NCBI RefSeq assembly: GCF_014650695.1
Contig: NZ_BMVL01000008.1
Coordinates: 144,598-208,597 of the forward strand
Reading direction: 5' to 3'
Source: Streptomyces avidinii
GTDB lineage: Bacteria > Actinomycetota > Actinomycetes > Streptomycetales > Streptomycetaceae
DNA: 64,000 nucleotides
The notes under the pieces: model-generated
What the model saw: the letters and a program-made list of their open reading frames with translations, nothing else
Database searches by the model: none
What the model was told of the DNA's origin: nothing
Position numbers and translations under genes: made by a program
Shown here: positions 24,876 to 34,240 of the stretch, piece after piece
How the letters are laid out: each line of letters starts with the position of its first letter
Numbering within the stretch: the first letter of the stretch is position 1

Positions 24876-26219
24876 TCAGCCGAGCAGGATCACTTCCAGC
24901 TCGCTCCCGGGCTCCACCGAGGTGACGTCCTCCGGTACGACCATCAGGGAGTCGGCGTGCGCCAGCGCGGCGATCAGGTGGGAGCCCGATCCGCCGACCG
25001 GGCTGACCGTCCCGCTCTGCGCGTCGTACTTGCCGCGCAGGAACTGGCGGCGGCCAGCCGGGGAGCCCAGCGCCTTGTCGGCCGACAGCACCGCCCGCAC
25101 GCTCGGCCGCCGCACCTCGGACTCCGGCAGCCCCATGAGGGCGCGGATCGCGGGGCGCACGAACAGCTCGAAGGAGACGTACGAGGACACCGGGTTGCCG
25201 GGCAGCGCCAGCAGCGGGGTGTGGTCCGGGCCGATCGAGCCGAAGCCCTGCGGCTTGCCGGGCTGCATGGCGAGCTTGCGGAAGTCGATCCCGCCGCCGT
25301 CGATGTCCTCACCCTCGTCGGACTGCCCGACGGAGGACAGCGCCTCCTTGACCACGTCGTACGCGCCGACGCTCACGCCGCCCGTGGTGACCAGCAGGTC
25401 GGCCCGGATCAGCTGGTCCTCGATGGTGGAGCGCAGGGTGTCGGCGTCGTCCGCGACGGCGCCGACCCGGTAGGCGATGGCTCCGGCGTCCCGCGCGGCC
25501 GCGGCCAGCGCGAAGCTGTTGGAGTCGTAGATGGTGCCCGCGGTGAGCGCCTCGCCGGGCTGGACCAGCTCGCTGCCGGTGGACAGGACCACCACGCGGG
25601 GGCGCGGCCGTACCCGTACGGTGCCGCGCCCGATGGCGGCCAGCAGGGCGATCTGCGGCGGCCCGAGGACCGTACCGGCCGCGAGGGCCAGGTCGCCGGC
25701 CTGTACGTCGCTGCCGCGCGCCCGGACGTGCTCGCGCGCCTCGGCGGCGCGGTGCACCCGTACCTCGCCGCTCGCGTGCTCGGGGGCGGCGCTGGCCGGG
25801 ACCATCCCGGCGGCCGCGCCGCCGCCCGTACCGCCGTCGGTCCACTCGACCGGTACGACGGCTTCCGCGCCGGGCGGCAGCGGGGCGCCGGTCATGATCC
25901 GGGCAGCCTCGCCGGGGCCCACGGTGGGCAGCTCACCGCTGCCCGCCGCGACGTCCCCGACGACCGTCAGCACCGCGGGGAACTCCTCGCTCGCACCCTG
26001 GACATCGGCCGTGCGGACGGCATAGCCGTCCATGGAGCTGTTGTCGAAGGGCGGGAGGGCGACGGGCACGGTCACGTCCTCGACCAGGACACAGCCCTGG
26101 GCGTCCAGCAGTTGGAGCTCGATGGGCTCCAACGGCCGGACGGCCGAGAGGACGTCCGCGAGGTGCTCGTCCACGGACCACAGACGGTGGCCGGTGTCCT
26201 GCGGTGCGGAACTGCTCAA
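24876..26219 (-). CDS. moeA: Molybdopterin molybdenumtransferase MoeA (gephyrin-like, Glp candidate)
   Basis: A 447-residue protein with the MoeA domain order: N-terminal PPFDNSSMDGYAVR, PGEAARIMTGAPLPPGAEAV, the MPT-binding VTTGGVSVGAYDVVKEAL, LLALPGNPVSSYVSFELF, and a C-terminal beta-barrel. A TTG at 26219 is the start: GGAGGAG lies ten nt upstream inside the galU end, and no ATG is available. It inserts molybdate into molybdopterin. Because it sits in one cluster with sepX, it is a candidate for the gephyrin-like Glp that acts with the SepX/GlpR receptor in cell division. Confidence 0.92.
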   Translation of the reverse strand: MSSSAPQDTGHRLWSVDEHLADVLSAVRPLEPIELQLLDAQGCVLVEDVTVPVALPPFDNSSMDGYAVRTADVQGASEEFPAVLTVVGDVAAGSGELPTVGPGEAARIMTGAPLPPGAEAVVPVEWTDGGTGGGAAAGMVPASAAPEHASGEVRVHRAAEAREHVRARGSDVQAGDLALAAGTVLGPPQIALLAAIGRGTVRVRPRPRVVVLSTGSELVQPGEALTAGTIYDSNSFALAAAARDAGAIAYRVGAVADDADTLRSTIEDQLIRADLLVTTGGVSVGAYDVVKEALSSVGQSDEGEDIDGGGIDFRKLAMQPGKPQGFGSIGPDHTPLLALPGNPVSSYVSFELFVRPAIRALMGLPESEVRRPSVRAVLSADKALGSPAGRRQFLRGKYDAQSGTVSPVGGSGSHLIAALAHADSLMVVPEDVTSVEPGSELEVILLG

Positions 26220-26223
26220 GGTG

Positions 26224-27126
26224 CTACATCTCCTCCGTGACGTAACGGTGAAGCCAGGTGCGGAACTCGGGGCCCAGGTCGTCGCGCTCGCACGCGAGGC
26301 GGACGATGGCCCGCAGGTAGTCGCCGCGGTCCCCGGTGTCGTAGCGACGGCCCCGGAAGACCACGCCGTGCACCGGACCACCGACGGTCTCGTCGGCGGC
26401 CAGCTTCTGCAGGGCGTCGGTGAGCTGGATCTCCCCACCGCGGCCCGGCTCGGTCTCCCGCAGTATGTCGAAGATCGCGGGGTTGAGGACGTAGCGGCCG
26501 ATAACTGCGTAATTGCTGGGGGCGTCCTGGGGGTCCGGCTTCTCGACGAGGCCGGTGATGCGGACCACGTCGTCCTCGTCCGTGGCCTCGACGGCGGCGC
26601 AGCCGTAGAGGTGGACGTTGGCCGGGTCGACCTCCATGAGTGCGATGACGGTGCCGCCGGTGCGGGCGTAGATGTCGGCCATCTGACGCAGCAGCGGGTC
26701 ACGCGGGTCGATGAGGTCGTCGCCGAGCAGAACGGCGAAGGGCTCGCGGCCGACGTGCGGCTCGGCGCACAGCACCGCGTGGCCAAGACCCCGCGGGTCG
26801 CCCTGGCGGACGTAGTGCATGGTGGCCAGGTCGCTGGATTCCTGGACCTTCTTCAGGCGGTCGTCGTCGCCCTTGGCGATGAGGGCCGACTCCAGCTCGT
26901 AATTCCGGTCGAAGTGGTCTTCCAGCGCACGCTTGTTACGCCCAGTGATCATGAGCACGTCGTCGAGCCCGGCGCCGACGGCCTCCTCCACCACGTACTG
27001 GATGGCCGGCTTGTCCACAACCGGGAGCATTTCCTTCGGGGTCGCCTTGGTCGCCGGGAGGAAGCGAGTACCGAGGCCAGCGGCCGGAATCACGGCCTTC
27101 TTGATCACGGGGTGCAACATAGTCAT
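26224..27126 (-). CDS. galU: UTP--glucose-1-phosphate uridylyltransferase
   Basis: A 300-residue GalU. It has the nucleotidyltransferase signature AVIPAAGLGTRFLPATKATP, KEMLPVVDKPAIQYVVEEA, LLGDDLID and GLVEKPDPQDAPSNYAVIGR. It makes UDP-glucose from UTP and glucose-1-phosphate, feeding cell-wall and exopolysaccharide synthesis. ATG 27126 gives MTMLHPVIKKA, as in family members. It heads the minus-strand galU-moeA-moaC-mog-rimJ-sepX group and is 4 nt from moeA. It is divergent from the formyl-THF cyclo-ligase. Confidence 0.96.
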   Translation of the reverse strand: MTMLHPVIKKAVIPAAGLGTRFLPATKATPKEMLPVVDKPAIQYVVEEAVGAGLDDVLMITGRNKRALEDHFDRNYELESALIAKGDDDRLKKVQESSDLATMHYVRQGDPRGLGHAVLCAEPHVGREPFAVLLGDDLIDPRDPLLRQMADIYARTGGTVIALMEVDPANVHLYGCAAVEATDEDDVVRITGLVEKPDPQDAPSNYAVIGRYVLNPAIFDILRETEPGRGGEIQLTDALQKLAADETVGGPVHGVVFRGRRYDTGDRGDYLRAIVRLACERDDLGPEFRTWLHRYVTEEM

Positions 27127-27187
27127 GCCCCGAACGATAGTGGCTTCTGTCGAACGCCAGACGAGATCGCGGCAGGTAGATGCTGAT

Positions 27188-27838
27188 ATGGACCCATTCG
27201 GAAGGATATTTGATTTCCTCGTGGCCGAGAACCCGCACACCGTCTCCGCCAAGGCCGGGCTGCGCCGAGAACTGCTCGCCGCACGCCGCGCCCTGTCCCC
27301 CGAGAACTGTCGTACGGCGGCCACCGCACTCGCCGTCCGGGCCTTCGAACTGCCCGAACTGGCCGATGCCCGCGCGGTGGCGGCGTACGTCTCGATCGGC
27401 ACCGAGCCCGGCACCCGCGAGCTCCTCGACGCCCTGCGCGCGGCCGGCAAGCGGGTACTGCTCCCGCTGCTGCTGCCCGACAACGACCTCGACTGGGCGG
27501 CGTACGAAGGCCCCGACAACCTCGCCGAGGCCGCCCACCCGGGGAAGATGCGGCTGCTGGAGCCGACCGGCCCCGCGCTCGGACCGGACGCGGTCACCGG
27601 GGCCGACGCCGTACTGCTGCCCGGACTCGCGGTGGACGGCCGCGGCATGCGGCTGGGCCGCGGCGGGGGCAGTTACGACCGGGTGCTGGAGCGGCTGGAG
27701 CGCGCCGGGGCGCATCCCGCGCTCGTCGTGCTCCTCTACGACGACGAGGTGGTCGCGCGGGTCCCGGAGGAACCGCACGACCACCCCGTGCAGGCGGTGG
27801 CGACCCCGTCAGGGGTGCGCCGCTTCAGCCGGACCTAG
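27188..27838 (+). CDS. 5-formyltetrahydrofolate cyclo-ligase
   Basis: A 216-residue protein with the family's Lys/Arg start AKAGLRRELLAARRAL, AYVSIGTEPGTRELLDALRA and the nucleotide-binding GRGMRLGRGGGSYDRVL. It converts 5-formyl-THF to methenyl-THF using ATP. ATG 27188 (MDPFGRIFD) is used; GTG 27221 is a shorter option. Its 3' end overlaps the convergent acylase gene by 4 nt. Confidence 0.93.
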   Translation: MDPFGRIFDFLVAENPHTVSAKAGLRRELLAARRALSPENCRTAATALAVRAFELPELADARAVAAYVSIGTEPGTRELLDALRAAGKRVLLPLLLPDNDLDWAAYEGPDNLAEAAHPGKMRLLEPTGPALGPDAVTGADAVLLPGLAVDGRGMRLGRGGGSYDRVLERLERAGAHPALVVLLYDDEVVARVPEEPHDHPVQAVATPSGVRRFSRT

Positions 27839-30705
27839 GAACCCCCGGGCGTGAGGGTCAGGGTGTCGACCGTGGCCTTCTCGACGGCGTCCTTGCCGAA
27901 GGGCCACTCCAGCAGCTCGCCCTTGGCCCACATCGTCGTCTGGTCCGTGTAGTGCGCGTTGTACGCGTGCCCCGAGGCGCCCGTCAGGTTGATCCAGCGC
28001 GACTTGTCGAGCTCGTTGAGGTTCACGACCATCCGCATCGAGGGCACCCACGTGACCCCGTACCCGCTGGAGGCGTTCCAGCCGGTCGCGTTGACCGTGG
28101 CCTCGCCGCCGCCCAGGTTCCACGGGCCGCGGTTGAGGAGCCACTGCATGAAGCCGGGGCCCTCGGTGCCGATGGTCTGGTTCTTCAGCGTCAGCTGGTG
28201 CAGGCGGCCCCAGCTCCAGGTGGACTGGTCCTTGCCGAGCTTGGCGGTCAGCTCCCAGCGGGCGTCCGCCATGGCCCGCGCGAACAGCTCGTCGCGGGTG
28301 GTGGTGGCCGGCTTGTTCAGGCCCTTGGCGGGTGCGCTCCACCACGGCGACTTCTCGTCCTTGACCAGGCGGCGGACCACCTCGAACCAGCGGTCGCCGC
28401 CGTCGGGCTGCGCCGAGTCCGCGTCGCGGGTACCGCACTCGCGGACCGTCTTGGCGAGGTCGTCGGCCGGGCCGGTGCCGTTGCCGAGGACGTTCATGCA
28501 GCTGCCCTCGAGCCGCAGCTCCTTGGGCATCTTGTCGCCGAAGGACAGCTTCAGGATGTTGCGCCAGACCGCGTTGAAGTAGGCCGCGGCGGCCGAGTCG
28601 GACTCCTGGGTGTAGTTCCAGCCGTCCAGCAGCTTCTGCGCGGCGCGCACGCCCGGGTCCGAGATCTCGATCTTCGAGAGCATCGGGGTCAGCAGCGCGG
28701 CGATCTCGCTGCTGTTGTCCATCTGCATGGTGCGCATGTCGTCGGTCGAGATCCGGCCGCCGTCCTTGATCTTCGCCTCGATGAGGTCGTTGATCCGCTG
28801 GCTGCGGGCGCCGTAGCCCCAGTCGGTGGTCAGCAGGTACGGGTACTTGCCCGCGCCGGTCCCGGTCTCCACGACGGCCTGGTTGGCGGTGACGATGTAG
28901 CCGCGGGACGGGTTGTAGTCCCAGGGCATCTCGTTCTGCGGGATGTAGCCGTCCTTGCCGTCCTTGCCGCCCTTCCAGGCGTACTTGGAGTCCCAGCCCG
29001 GGGTGGGCATCCGGCCGTCGCCCTGGCCGCGCACCGGGATGCGACCCGGAGCCTGGTAGCCGATGTTGCCCGCGGCGCCCTTGTTGTCGGCGTAGATCAG
29101 GTTCTGGGACGGCACGTCGAACTCGGCGGCGGCCGCCCGGAAGGCCGCGAAGTCCTTGGCCCGGTTGAGCTTGAAGACCGCGTCCATCGTCCTGCCCGGG
29201 TCCAGCGCCGTCCAGCGCAGGGCGACGGCGTACCCGTCACCGCGGTCGGGGGCGGCACTGGCGACGGGGGCGCGGGTGCCGACCGTGGCGAGCTCCTCGC
29301 TGCGGTCGGAGACGAGCGGGCCGTTGTTGGTGGTGCGGACGGTGATCTTCTTGCTGGCGCCGCCCGCGACCTTGATGACCTCTTCACGGGTGGTGAAGGG
29401 CAGCACCCGGTTGTCGTAGACGTAGCCCTCGGGCTTGACCTGCTCCAGGTAGAGGTCGGTGACGTCGGCGCCGAGGTTGGTCATGCCCCAGGCGATGTCG
29501 GCGTTGTGGCCGATGACCACGCCGGGCATGCCGGAGAAGGTGTAGCCGGCCACGTCGTACTGGCACTGGGCCGAGACCGTGCGGCAGTGCAGGCCCATCT
29601 GGTACCAGACCGAGGGCAGCTGCGGGGACAGGTGCGGGTCGTTCGCGAGCAGCGGCTTGCCGGTGGTCGTGTACTTGCCGGAGACGACCCAGGAGTTCGA
29701 GCCGATGCCGCTGCCGTTGGGGCCGAGGGTCGCCGGGACCTTGTCCAGGGTGTCGGCCAGTGCGGTCAGCTGGGTGCGCAGGCCCACGGTCGCGCCCTGG
29801 GCGGTGGCGTTGTCGGCGAGGCCGGTGCCGTTGCCGGTGGGGGTCACGGTCTGGGTCCCGACGGCGTTGCCGCTGCCGGATCCGGTCCCGGTGCCCGAGC
29901 CGCTGCCGGTCCCGGTGCCCGAGCCGCTGCCCGCGGCGCCGCCCTGCGGGGTGTACTTGCCGCCGTCGACCTTGCCGCCCTCGACGATCGGCTTGTTCCG
30001 GTCGAAGGGGTACGGCGGGTAGAGCTCGTCGATCTGCGCCTGCGAGAGCTTGGTCGCCATCAGGGCGCGGTCGATCTCGTCCTGCATGTTGCCGCGCAGG
30101 TCCCACGCCATCGCCTTGAGCCAGGCCACCGAGTCCACCGGCGACCACTGCTCGGGCCGGTAGTCGTCGCTGAGCTTCAGGGCAGCGTGCTCGACGGAGA
30201 GGTCCTTGCCGGACTTCCCCTTCAGGTACGCGTTGACCCCGTCGGCGTAGGCCTGCAGATACTTCTTGGTCTCGGTCGACAGCTTGGTGTCGTACTCGGC
30301 CTGGGCGACCTGGCGCCAGCCCAGCGTGCGCAGGAAGGCGTCCGTCTCGACCTGGCCGGAGCCGAACATCTCGGAGAGCCGCCCGGACGTCATGTGACGT
30401 CGTACGTCCATCTCCCAGAAGCGGTCCTGCGCGTGCACGAAGCCCTGCGCACGGAAGAGGTCGTCGTCACTGTCCGCGTAGAGCTGGGGAATGCCTCGGG
30501 CGTCGCGCTTGACCTCGACGGTCCCGGTCAGGCCCGGCACCTTGAGGGAGCCGGTCGTCTGGGGGAAGGAGGCGCGCACGCCGTCCACGCTCCAGTACGC
30601 CCCGTAGCCGAGGCCCGCGACGAGAGCCAGGACCAGGACGAGCACGATCAGACGGGCGCGTCGTCCCTTCTTCTTGACGGGAGGAGCGGTTTCGTTGGCG
30701 GGCAT
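27835..30705 (-). CDS. Penicillin acylase family Ntn-hydrolase (membrane-anchored)
   Basis: A 956-residue protein. A positively charged N-terminus and one membrane helix (about 17-40) suggest an exported, anchored or cleaved enzyme. The alpha-chain region holds QGFVHAQDRFWEMDVRRHM. The autoprocessing site is GIGSNSWVVSG, with S336 as the likely beta-chain N-terminal nucleophile. Further family motifs are LLANDPHLSPQLPSVWYQMG and GMPGVVIGHN. A Gly-Ser-Thr run (about 259-280) lies in the spacer before the cleavage site. The family hydrolyses amide bonds, for example in acyl-homoserine lactones or penicillins; the substrate is unknown. AAGGA precedes the ATG. Confidence 0.9.
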   Translation of the reverse strand: MPANETAPPVKKKGRRARLIVLVLVLALVAGLGYGAYWSVDGVRASFPQTTGSLKVPGLTGTVEVKRDARGIPQLYADSDDDLFRAQGFVHAQDRFWEMDVRRHMTSGRLSEMFGSGQVETDAFLRTLGWRQVAQAEYDTKLSTETKKYLQAYADGVNAYLKGKSGKDLSVEHAALKLSDDYRPEQWSPVDSVAWLKAMAWDLRGNMQDEIDRALMATKLSQAQIDELYPPYPFDRNKPIVEGGKVDGGKYTPQGGAAGSGSGTGTGSGSGTGTGSGSGNAVGTQTVTPTGNGTGLADNATAQGATVGLRTQLTALADTLDKVPATLGPNGSGIGSNSWVVSGKYTTTGKPLLANDPHLSPQLPSVWYQMGLHCRTVSAQCQYDVAGYTFSGMPGVVIGHNADIAWGMTNLGADVTDLYLEQVKPEGYVYDNRVLPFTTREEVIKVAGGASKKITVRTTNNGPLVSDRSEELATVGTRAPVASAAPDRGDGYAVALRWTALDPGRTMDAVFKLNRAKDFAAFRAAAAEFDVPSQNLIYADNKGAAGNIGYQAPGRIPVRGQGDGRMPTPGWDSKYAWKGGKDGKDGYIPQNEMPWDYNPSRGYIVTANQAVVETGTGAGKYPYLLTTDWGYGARSQRINDLIEAKIKDGGRISTDDMRTMQMDNSSEIAALLTPMLSKIEISDPGVRAAQKLLDGWNYTQESDSAAAAYFNAVWRNILKLSFGDKMPKELRLEGSCMNVLGNGTGPADDLAKTVRECGTRDADSAQPDGGDRWFEVVRRLVKDEKSPWWSAPAKGLNKPATTTRDELFARAMADARWELTAKLGKDQSTWSWGRLHQLTLKNQTIGTEGPGFMQWLLNRGPWNLGGGEATVNATGWNASSGYGVTWVPSMRMVVNLNELDKSRWINLTGASGHAYNAHYTDQTTMWAKGELLEWPFGKDAVEKATVDTLTLTPGGS
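29882..29929. repeat. Two 24-bp tandem repeats encoding the Gly-Ser-Thr spacer
   Basis: CCGGTCCCGGTGCCCGAGCC followed by GCTG occurs at 29882-29905 and again at 29906-29929. On the minus strand this encodes GSGTGTGS twice. It lies in the spacer upstream of the processing site, where length change would be tolerated. Confidence 0.85.
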
Positions 30706-30939
30706 CGCTGTCCTTAGAGGGGCAGGGTGGTCCTGGGAGTGCTGGGAGCAACCATAGGCGCAGGACCGACTTCGTTGATCCGCCAGGGGTGGAGCTGACG
30801 AGGACAGGGGCGAACAGGCGTTTCACAATGTGGTTATCGCGTAAAGGGCGCGTCAAAGATTAGGTAAGGTAACGAACTACTTGCCGAACTTGTCGCCCGG
30901 GAGGATGGGTCCACCGGGCGCATTGAGGAGGGCCGCCCG

Positions 30940-32445
30940 CTGACTGTCCACACGCTCAATGAGCTGCTGCTGGTCTGCTCGCTCGTGCTGCTCGTCGCGG
31001 TCGCGGCGGTACGCATCTCTTCGCGCAGCGGCCTCCCCAGCCTGCTCATCTACCTCGGCATAGGCGTCGCGATAGGACAGGACGGCATCGGCAACGTCGT
31101 ATTCGACAATGCCGAGCTGACCCAGGTCATTGGCTACGCCGCGCTGGTCGTGATCCTCGCCGAGGGCGGTCTGGGCACGAAGTGGAAAGAGATCAAGCCG
31201 GCCCTGCCGGCCGCAGTCGTGCTTTCCCTGGTGGGCGTTGCGATCAGCGTGGGCGTGACGGCGGCGGGGGCGCACTACCTCGTCGGGCTGGAATGGCGGC
31301 AGGCCCTGCTGATCGGTGCGGTCGTCTCCTCGACCGACGCCGCGGCCGTCTTCTCGGTGCTCCGCAAGGTCCCGCTGCCCACCCGGATCACCGGTGTCCT
31401 GGAGGCCGAGTCCGGCTTCAACGACGCACCCGTCGTCATCCTGGTCGTGGCCTTCTCGACCGTCGGCCCGGTGGACGAGTGGTACGTCCTGATCGGCAAG
31501 ATCGCCCTCGAACTGGCGATCGGCATCGCGATCGGCCTGACCGTGGGCTTCCTGGGCGCCTACGGCCTGCGGCACGTGGCCCTGCCCGCCTCCGGCCTCT
31601 ACCCGATCGCCGTGATGGCCATCGCCATCGTGGCGTACGCGGCCGGCGCGATCGCGCACGGCTCCGGCTTCCTCGCGGTGTACCTGGCGGCGATGGTGCT
31701 CGGGAACGCGAAGCTCCCGCACTGGCCGGCCACCCGGGGGTTCGCCGACGGGCTCGGCTGGATCGCCCAGATCGGCATGTTCGTACTGCTGGGCCTGCTG
31801 GTCACCCCGCACGAGCTGGTCCGCGACTTCTGGCCCGCGGTGGTCATCGGGCTGGTGCTCACGATGGTGGCGCGGCCCCTGGAGGTCTTCATCAGCCTGC
31901 TGCCCTTCCGGATCTCCTGGCAGGAACAGGTATTGATGTCGTGGGCGGGCCTGCGCGGCGCTGTACCCATCATCCTGGCGACGATCCCGATGGTCTCGGG
32001 GATCCAGGGCAGCGACCGCGTCTTCAACATCGTCTTCGTGCTGGTCGTCGTCTACACCCTGGTGCAGGGCCCGACCCTGCCCTGGCTCGCGCGCAAGCTG
32101 AACCTCGGCAACGGGGACGAGGGCGCGTCCGACCTCGGGATCGAGTCGGCGCCGCTGGAGAAGCTGCGCGGACACCTGCTCTCCTTCTCCATCCCGCCGG
32201 CCTCGCGGATGCACGGGGTGGAGGTGAGCGAGCTGCGACTGCCGCCGGGTGCCTCGGTCACGCTCGTGGTCCGGGACGCGAAGAGCTTCGTACCGGCGCC
32301 GTCGACCGTGCTGCGGCGCGGGGACGAGCTGCTGGTGGTGGCCACGGATCCGGTCCGGGACGCGGCGGAGACGCGGCTGCGGGCGGTGGCCCGGGGCGGC
32401 AAGCTCGCGGGGTGGCTGGGCACGGGCGGGCCCGTCCCGCATTAG
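30940..32445 (+). CDS. CPA1-type K+/H+ (or Na+/H+) antiporter with C-terminal TrkA-C domain
   Basis: A 501-residue membrane transporter with about 12-13 helices, the CPA1 motifs STDAAAVFSVLRK and AESGFNDAPVVILVV (the conserved ND pair), then a cytoplasmic C-terminal RCK/TrkA-C domain (SRMHGVEVSELRLPPGASV, RRGDELLVVATD). This resembles NhaP2/CvrA-type antiporters that regulate cytoplasmic K+ and pH. The best start is a CTG at 30940 (TVHTLNELLLVCSLV), with GAGGAGGG 8 nt upstream. A GTG at 30985 lacks a ribosome site and would cut the first helix. The 234-bp gap upstream carries no other gene. Confidence 0.88.
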   Translation: MTVHTLNELLLVCSLVLLVAVAAVRISSRSGLPSLLIYLGIGVAIGQDGIGNVVFDNAELTQVIGYAALVVILAEGGLGTKWKEIKPALPAAVVLSLVGVAISVGVTAAGAHYLVGLEWRQALLIGAVVSSTDAAAVFSVLRKVPLPTRITGVLEAESGFNDAPVVILVVAFSTVGPVDEWYVLIGKIALELAIGIAIGLTVGFLGAYGLRHVALPASGLYPIAVMAIAIVAYAAGAIAHGSGFLAVYLAAMVLGNAKLPHWPATRGFADGLGWIAQIGMFVLLGLLVTPHELVRDFWPAVVIGLVLTMVARPLEVFISLLPFRISWQEQVLMSWAGLRGAVPIILATIPMVSGIQGSDRVFNIVFVLVVVYTLVQGPTLPWLARKLNLGNGDEGASDLGIESAPLEKLRGHLLSFSIPPASRMHGVEVSELRLPPGASVTLVVRDAKSFVPAPSTVLRRGDELLVVATDPVRDAAETRLRAVARGGKLAGWLGTGGPVPH

Positions 32446-32802
32446 AGCGTCGTTCTAATTCGGCCAGATATGCCCGCTTTTGTCTGCTTTTCCGGGCTCT
32501 TTACATGCGAAGCTGCCGTTAATCCCAGGTGAAGACACCCCTTGTCACCGAATTCACAGGGCGTGGTAGTGGGTTTCCCTGTACGATGAAGGCACACCAG
32601 ATCGAACCAACTCTGCCTGACGCAGAGCTGGCGCGACCGCAAAGCGGCCGTGGCACCACCCGCAGTGGGGCGCCCAGGTATCACTCGGTTCTGCGCAAGA
32701 GGACAGCTCTCGGGGCTCCCACATGTACGGGTGCGACCGCTCACAAGGCGAAGCACCGTCCGCAGACGGGGAAGCTCTACCAGGCAGCGGAAAGGCAAGG
32801 CC
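32446..32802 (+). promoter_or_regulatory. Long structured leader of the MFS gene
   Basis: 357 bp without a convincing gene. A TTGTCA (32542-32547) and GGTAGT (32565-32570) spaced by 17 could be a promoter. Downstream are hairpins CTCTGC-CTGAC-GCAGAG (32611-32627) and CCGC-AAA-GCGG (32637-32647), then a GC-rich fold around GGCACCACCCGCAGTGGGGC. An in-frame ATG at 32586 opens a reading frame that runs into the MFS gene in another frame and looks non-coding. It could be a cis-acting RNA; I recognise no known riboswitch class. Confidence 0.4.
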
Positions 32803-34209
32803 GTGACATCCGCGGTCACGACCGACACGTCCGCCCGCCCCGGCTACGGGCAGCTCCTGCGCACTCCCGGCGCCCTCGGCTTCGTACTCCCCGGCTTCGC
32901 AGCGCGGCTCCCCTTCGGAATGCTGACCATCAGCATCCTGCTGCTGGTCCAGCACACCACCGGTTCCTACGGCAGCGCCGGCATCGTCGCCGCCGTCACC
33001 GGTATCTCCATGGCGCTGTCCGCGCCGCTGATGGGCATCTTCACCGACCGCTTCGGCCAGACCGCCGTCCTGCTGCCCGTGGTCCTCGCGCACTCCGCCG
33101 CCGTCACCGGCCTGGCCGCGCTCGCGCTGCTGGACGCGCCGGTCTGGGCACTGGCGCTGGCCGCCGTACCCACCGGTGCCTCGGTGCCGCAGGTCGGACC
33201 CATGGTCCGGGCGCGCTGGGCCGCCAAGCTGGAGGGCTCGCCGCTGCTGCCGACGGCCGCCGCCTTCGAGTCCGTCACCGACGAGTTCACCTTCGTCGTC
33301 GGCCCGGTCCTCGCGACCGCGCTGTGCACCGGCGTCCACCCGGCGGCCGGCCTGGTCACCGAGGCCACGCTGAGCCTGCTCGGCGGCCTGCTCTTCGCGG
33401 CCCAGCGGGCCACCCAGCCCAAGACCCACGCCCCGTCCGCCACCGGTGAGAAGCGCGCCTTCGCGCTGTCCTTCCCCGGCCTGCGCGTCCTGATCTTCGC
33501 CTTCCTCGGGATCGGCGCCGTCTTCGGCGGCATGCAGGTCTCCCTCGCCGCCTTCTCCAACGAGATCGGCAACCCCGGCGCCAACGGCCTGCTCTACGGA
33601 GTCTTCGCCGCGGGCAACATGATCGCCGGCATCGCGATGGGCGCCATCGCCTGGAAGATCGGCCCGCGCCGCCGGCTGATCCTGGGCTACATCGGCCTCA
33701 CCGCCGCCGCGTCCGTCCTGTGGGCGGCGAACTCGATGATCCTGCTGGGCGCGCTCGGCCTGGTCGTCGGCCTGTTCATCGCCCCGGCGCTGATCACCGG
33801 CTACACGATGGTCGAGCAGCTGGTCCCCGCGGGCGCCCGGACCGAGGCCTTCACCTGGCTGACCGGCTCGATCGCCTTCGGTCAGGCCGTCGCCGTCATC
33901 CTGGCCGGCCGCCTGACGGACGCGCACGGATCCTCGTTCGGCTTCCTGGTGCCCATGGGTGCCACCGCGCTCGCACTCGCCGCCCTGCTGGCGCTGCGGG
34001 CGAAGCTGGCCCCGAAGGCCCCGAGCCGGATCGTGAACGCATCCGCACAGGAGGCCGCGCCCGCGACCCGTACGGAGACCCCGGCGAAGGGCCGGGCAAA
34101 TGCCCCGGCCACCACCCCGGCCACCGCCCCCGCCACCGCCCCGTCGGCCTCCCGTAACCGGGTGAACGAGCGTGGGATGGGTCACCGCGTGCCGGTGACG
34201 GTGGACTGA
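32803..34209 (+). CDS. MFS transporter
   Basis: A 468-residue protein with 12 predicted membrane helices, the loop 2-3 motif GIFTDRFGQ and an Ala/Pro/Thr-rich cytoplasmic tail (PATTPATAPATAPSA). It is probably a drug or metabolite exporter. GTG 32803 (TSAVTTDTSARPGYG) follows AAAGGCAAGG. Extending further upstream adds only Arg-rich, non-membrane sequence. The substrate is unknown. It lies downstream of a long structured leader. Confidence 0.85.
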   Translation: MTSAVTTDTSARPGYGQLLRTPGALGFVLPGFAARLPFGMLTISILLLVQHTTGSYGSAGIVAAVTGISMALSAPLMGIFTDRFGQTAVLLPVVLAHSAAVTGLAALALLDAPVWALALAAVPTGASVPQVGPMVRARWAAKLEGSPLLPTAAAFESVTDEFTFVVGPVLATALCTGVHPAAGLVTEATLSLLGGLLFAAQRATQPKTHAPSATGEKRAFALSFPGLRVLIFAFLGIGAVFGGMQVSLAAFSNEIGNPGANGLLYGVFAAGNMIAGIAMGAIAWKIGPRRRLILGYIGLTAAASVLWAANSMILLGALGLVVGLFIAPALITGYTMVEQLVPAGARTEAFTWLTGSIAFGQAVAVILAGRLTDAHGSSFGFLVPMGATALALAALLALRAKLAPKAPSRIVNASAQEAAPATRTETPAKGRANAPATTPATAPATAPSASRNRVNERGMGHRVPVTVD

Positions 34210-34240
34210 TCCGCCGGAATACGTCACCATGGAGCCGTCG

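Noticed and set aside
27952..30717. Plus-strand open frame of about 920 codons opposite the acylase gene
   Set aside because: It is a compositional shadow; the minus strand encodes a complete penicillin acylase family protein with the processing motif.
32586..32802. Plus-strand leader peptide starting at ATG 32586
   Set aside because: The frame does not stop before the MFS start and runs deep into that gene; the composition is not protein-like.
32442..32828. Minus-strand ORF over the MFS leader
   Set aside because: No ribosome site, no conserved motif, and the sequence is better explained by the leader hairpins.
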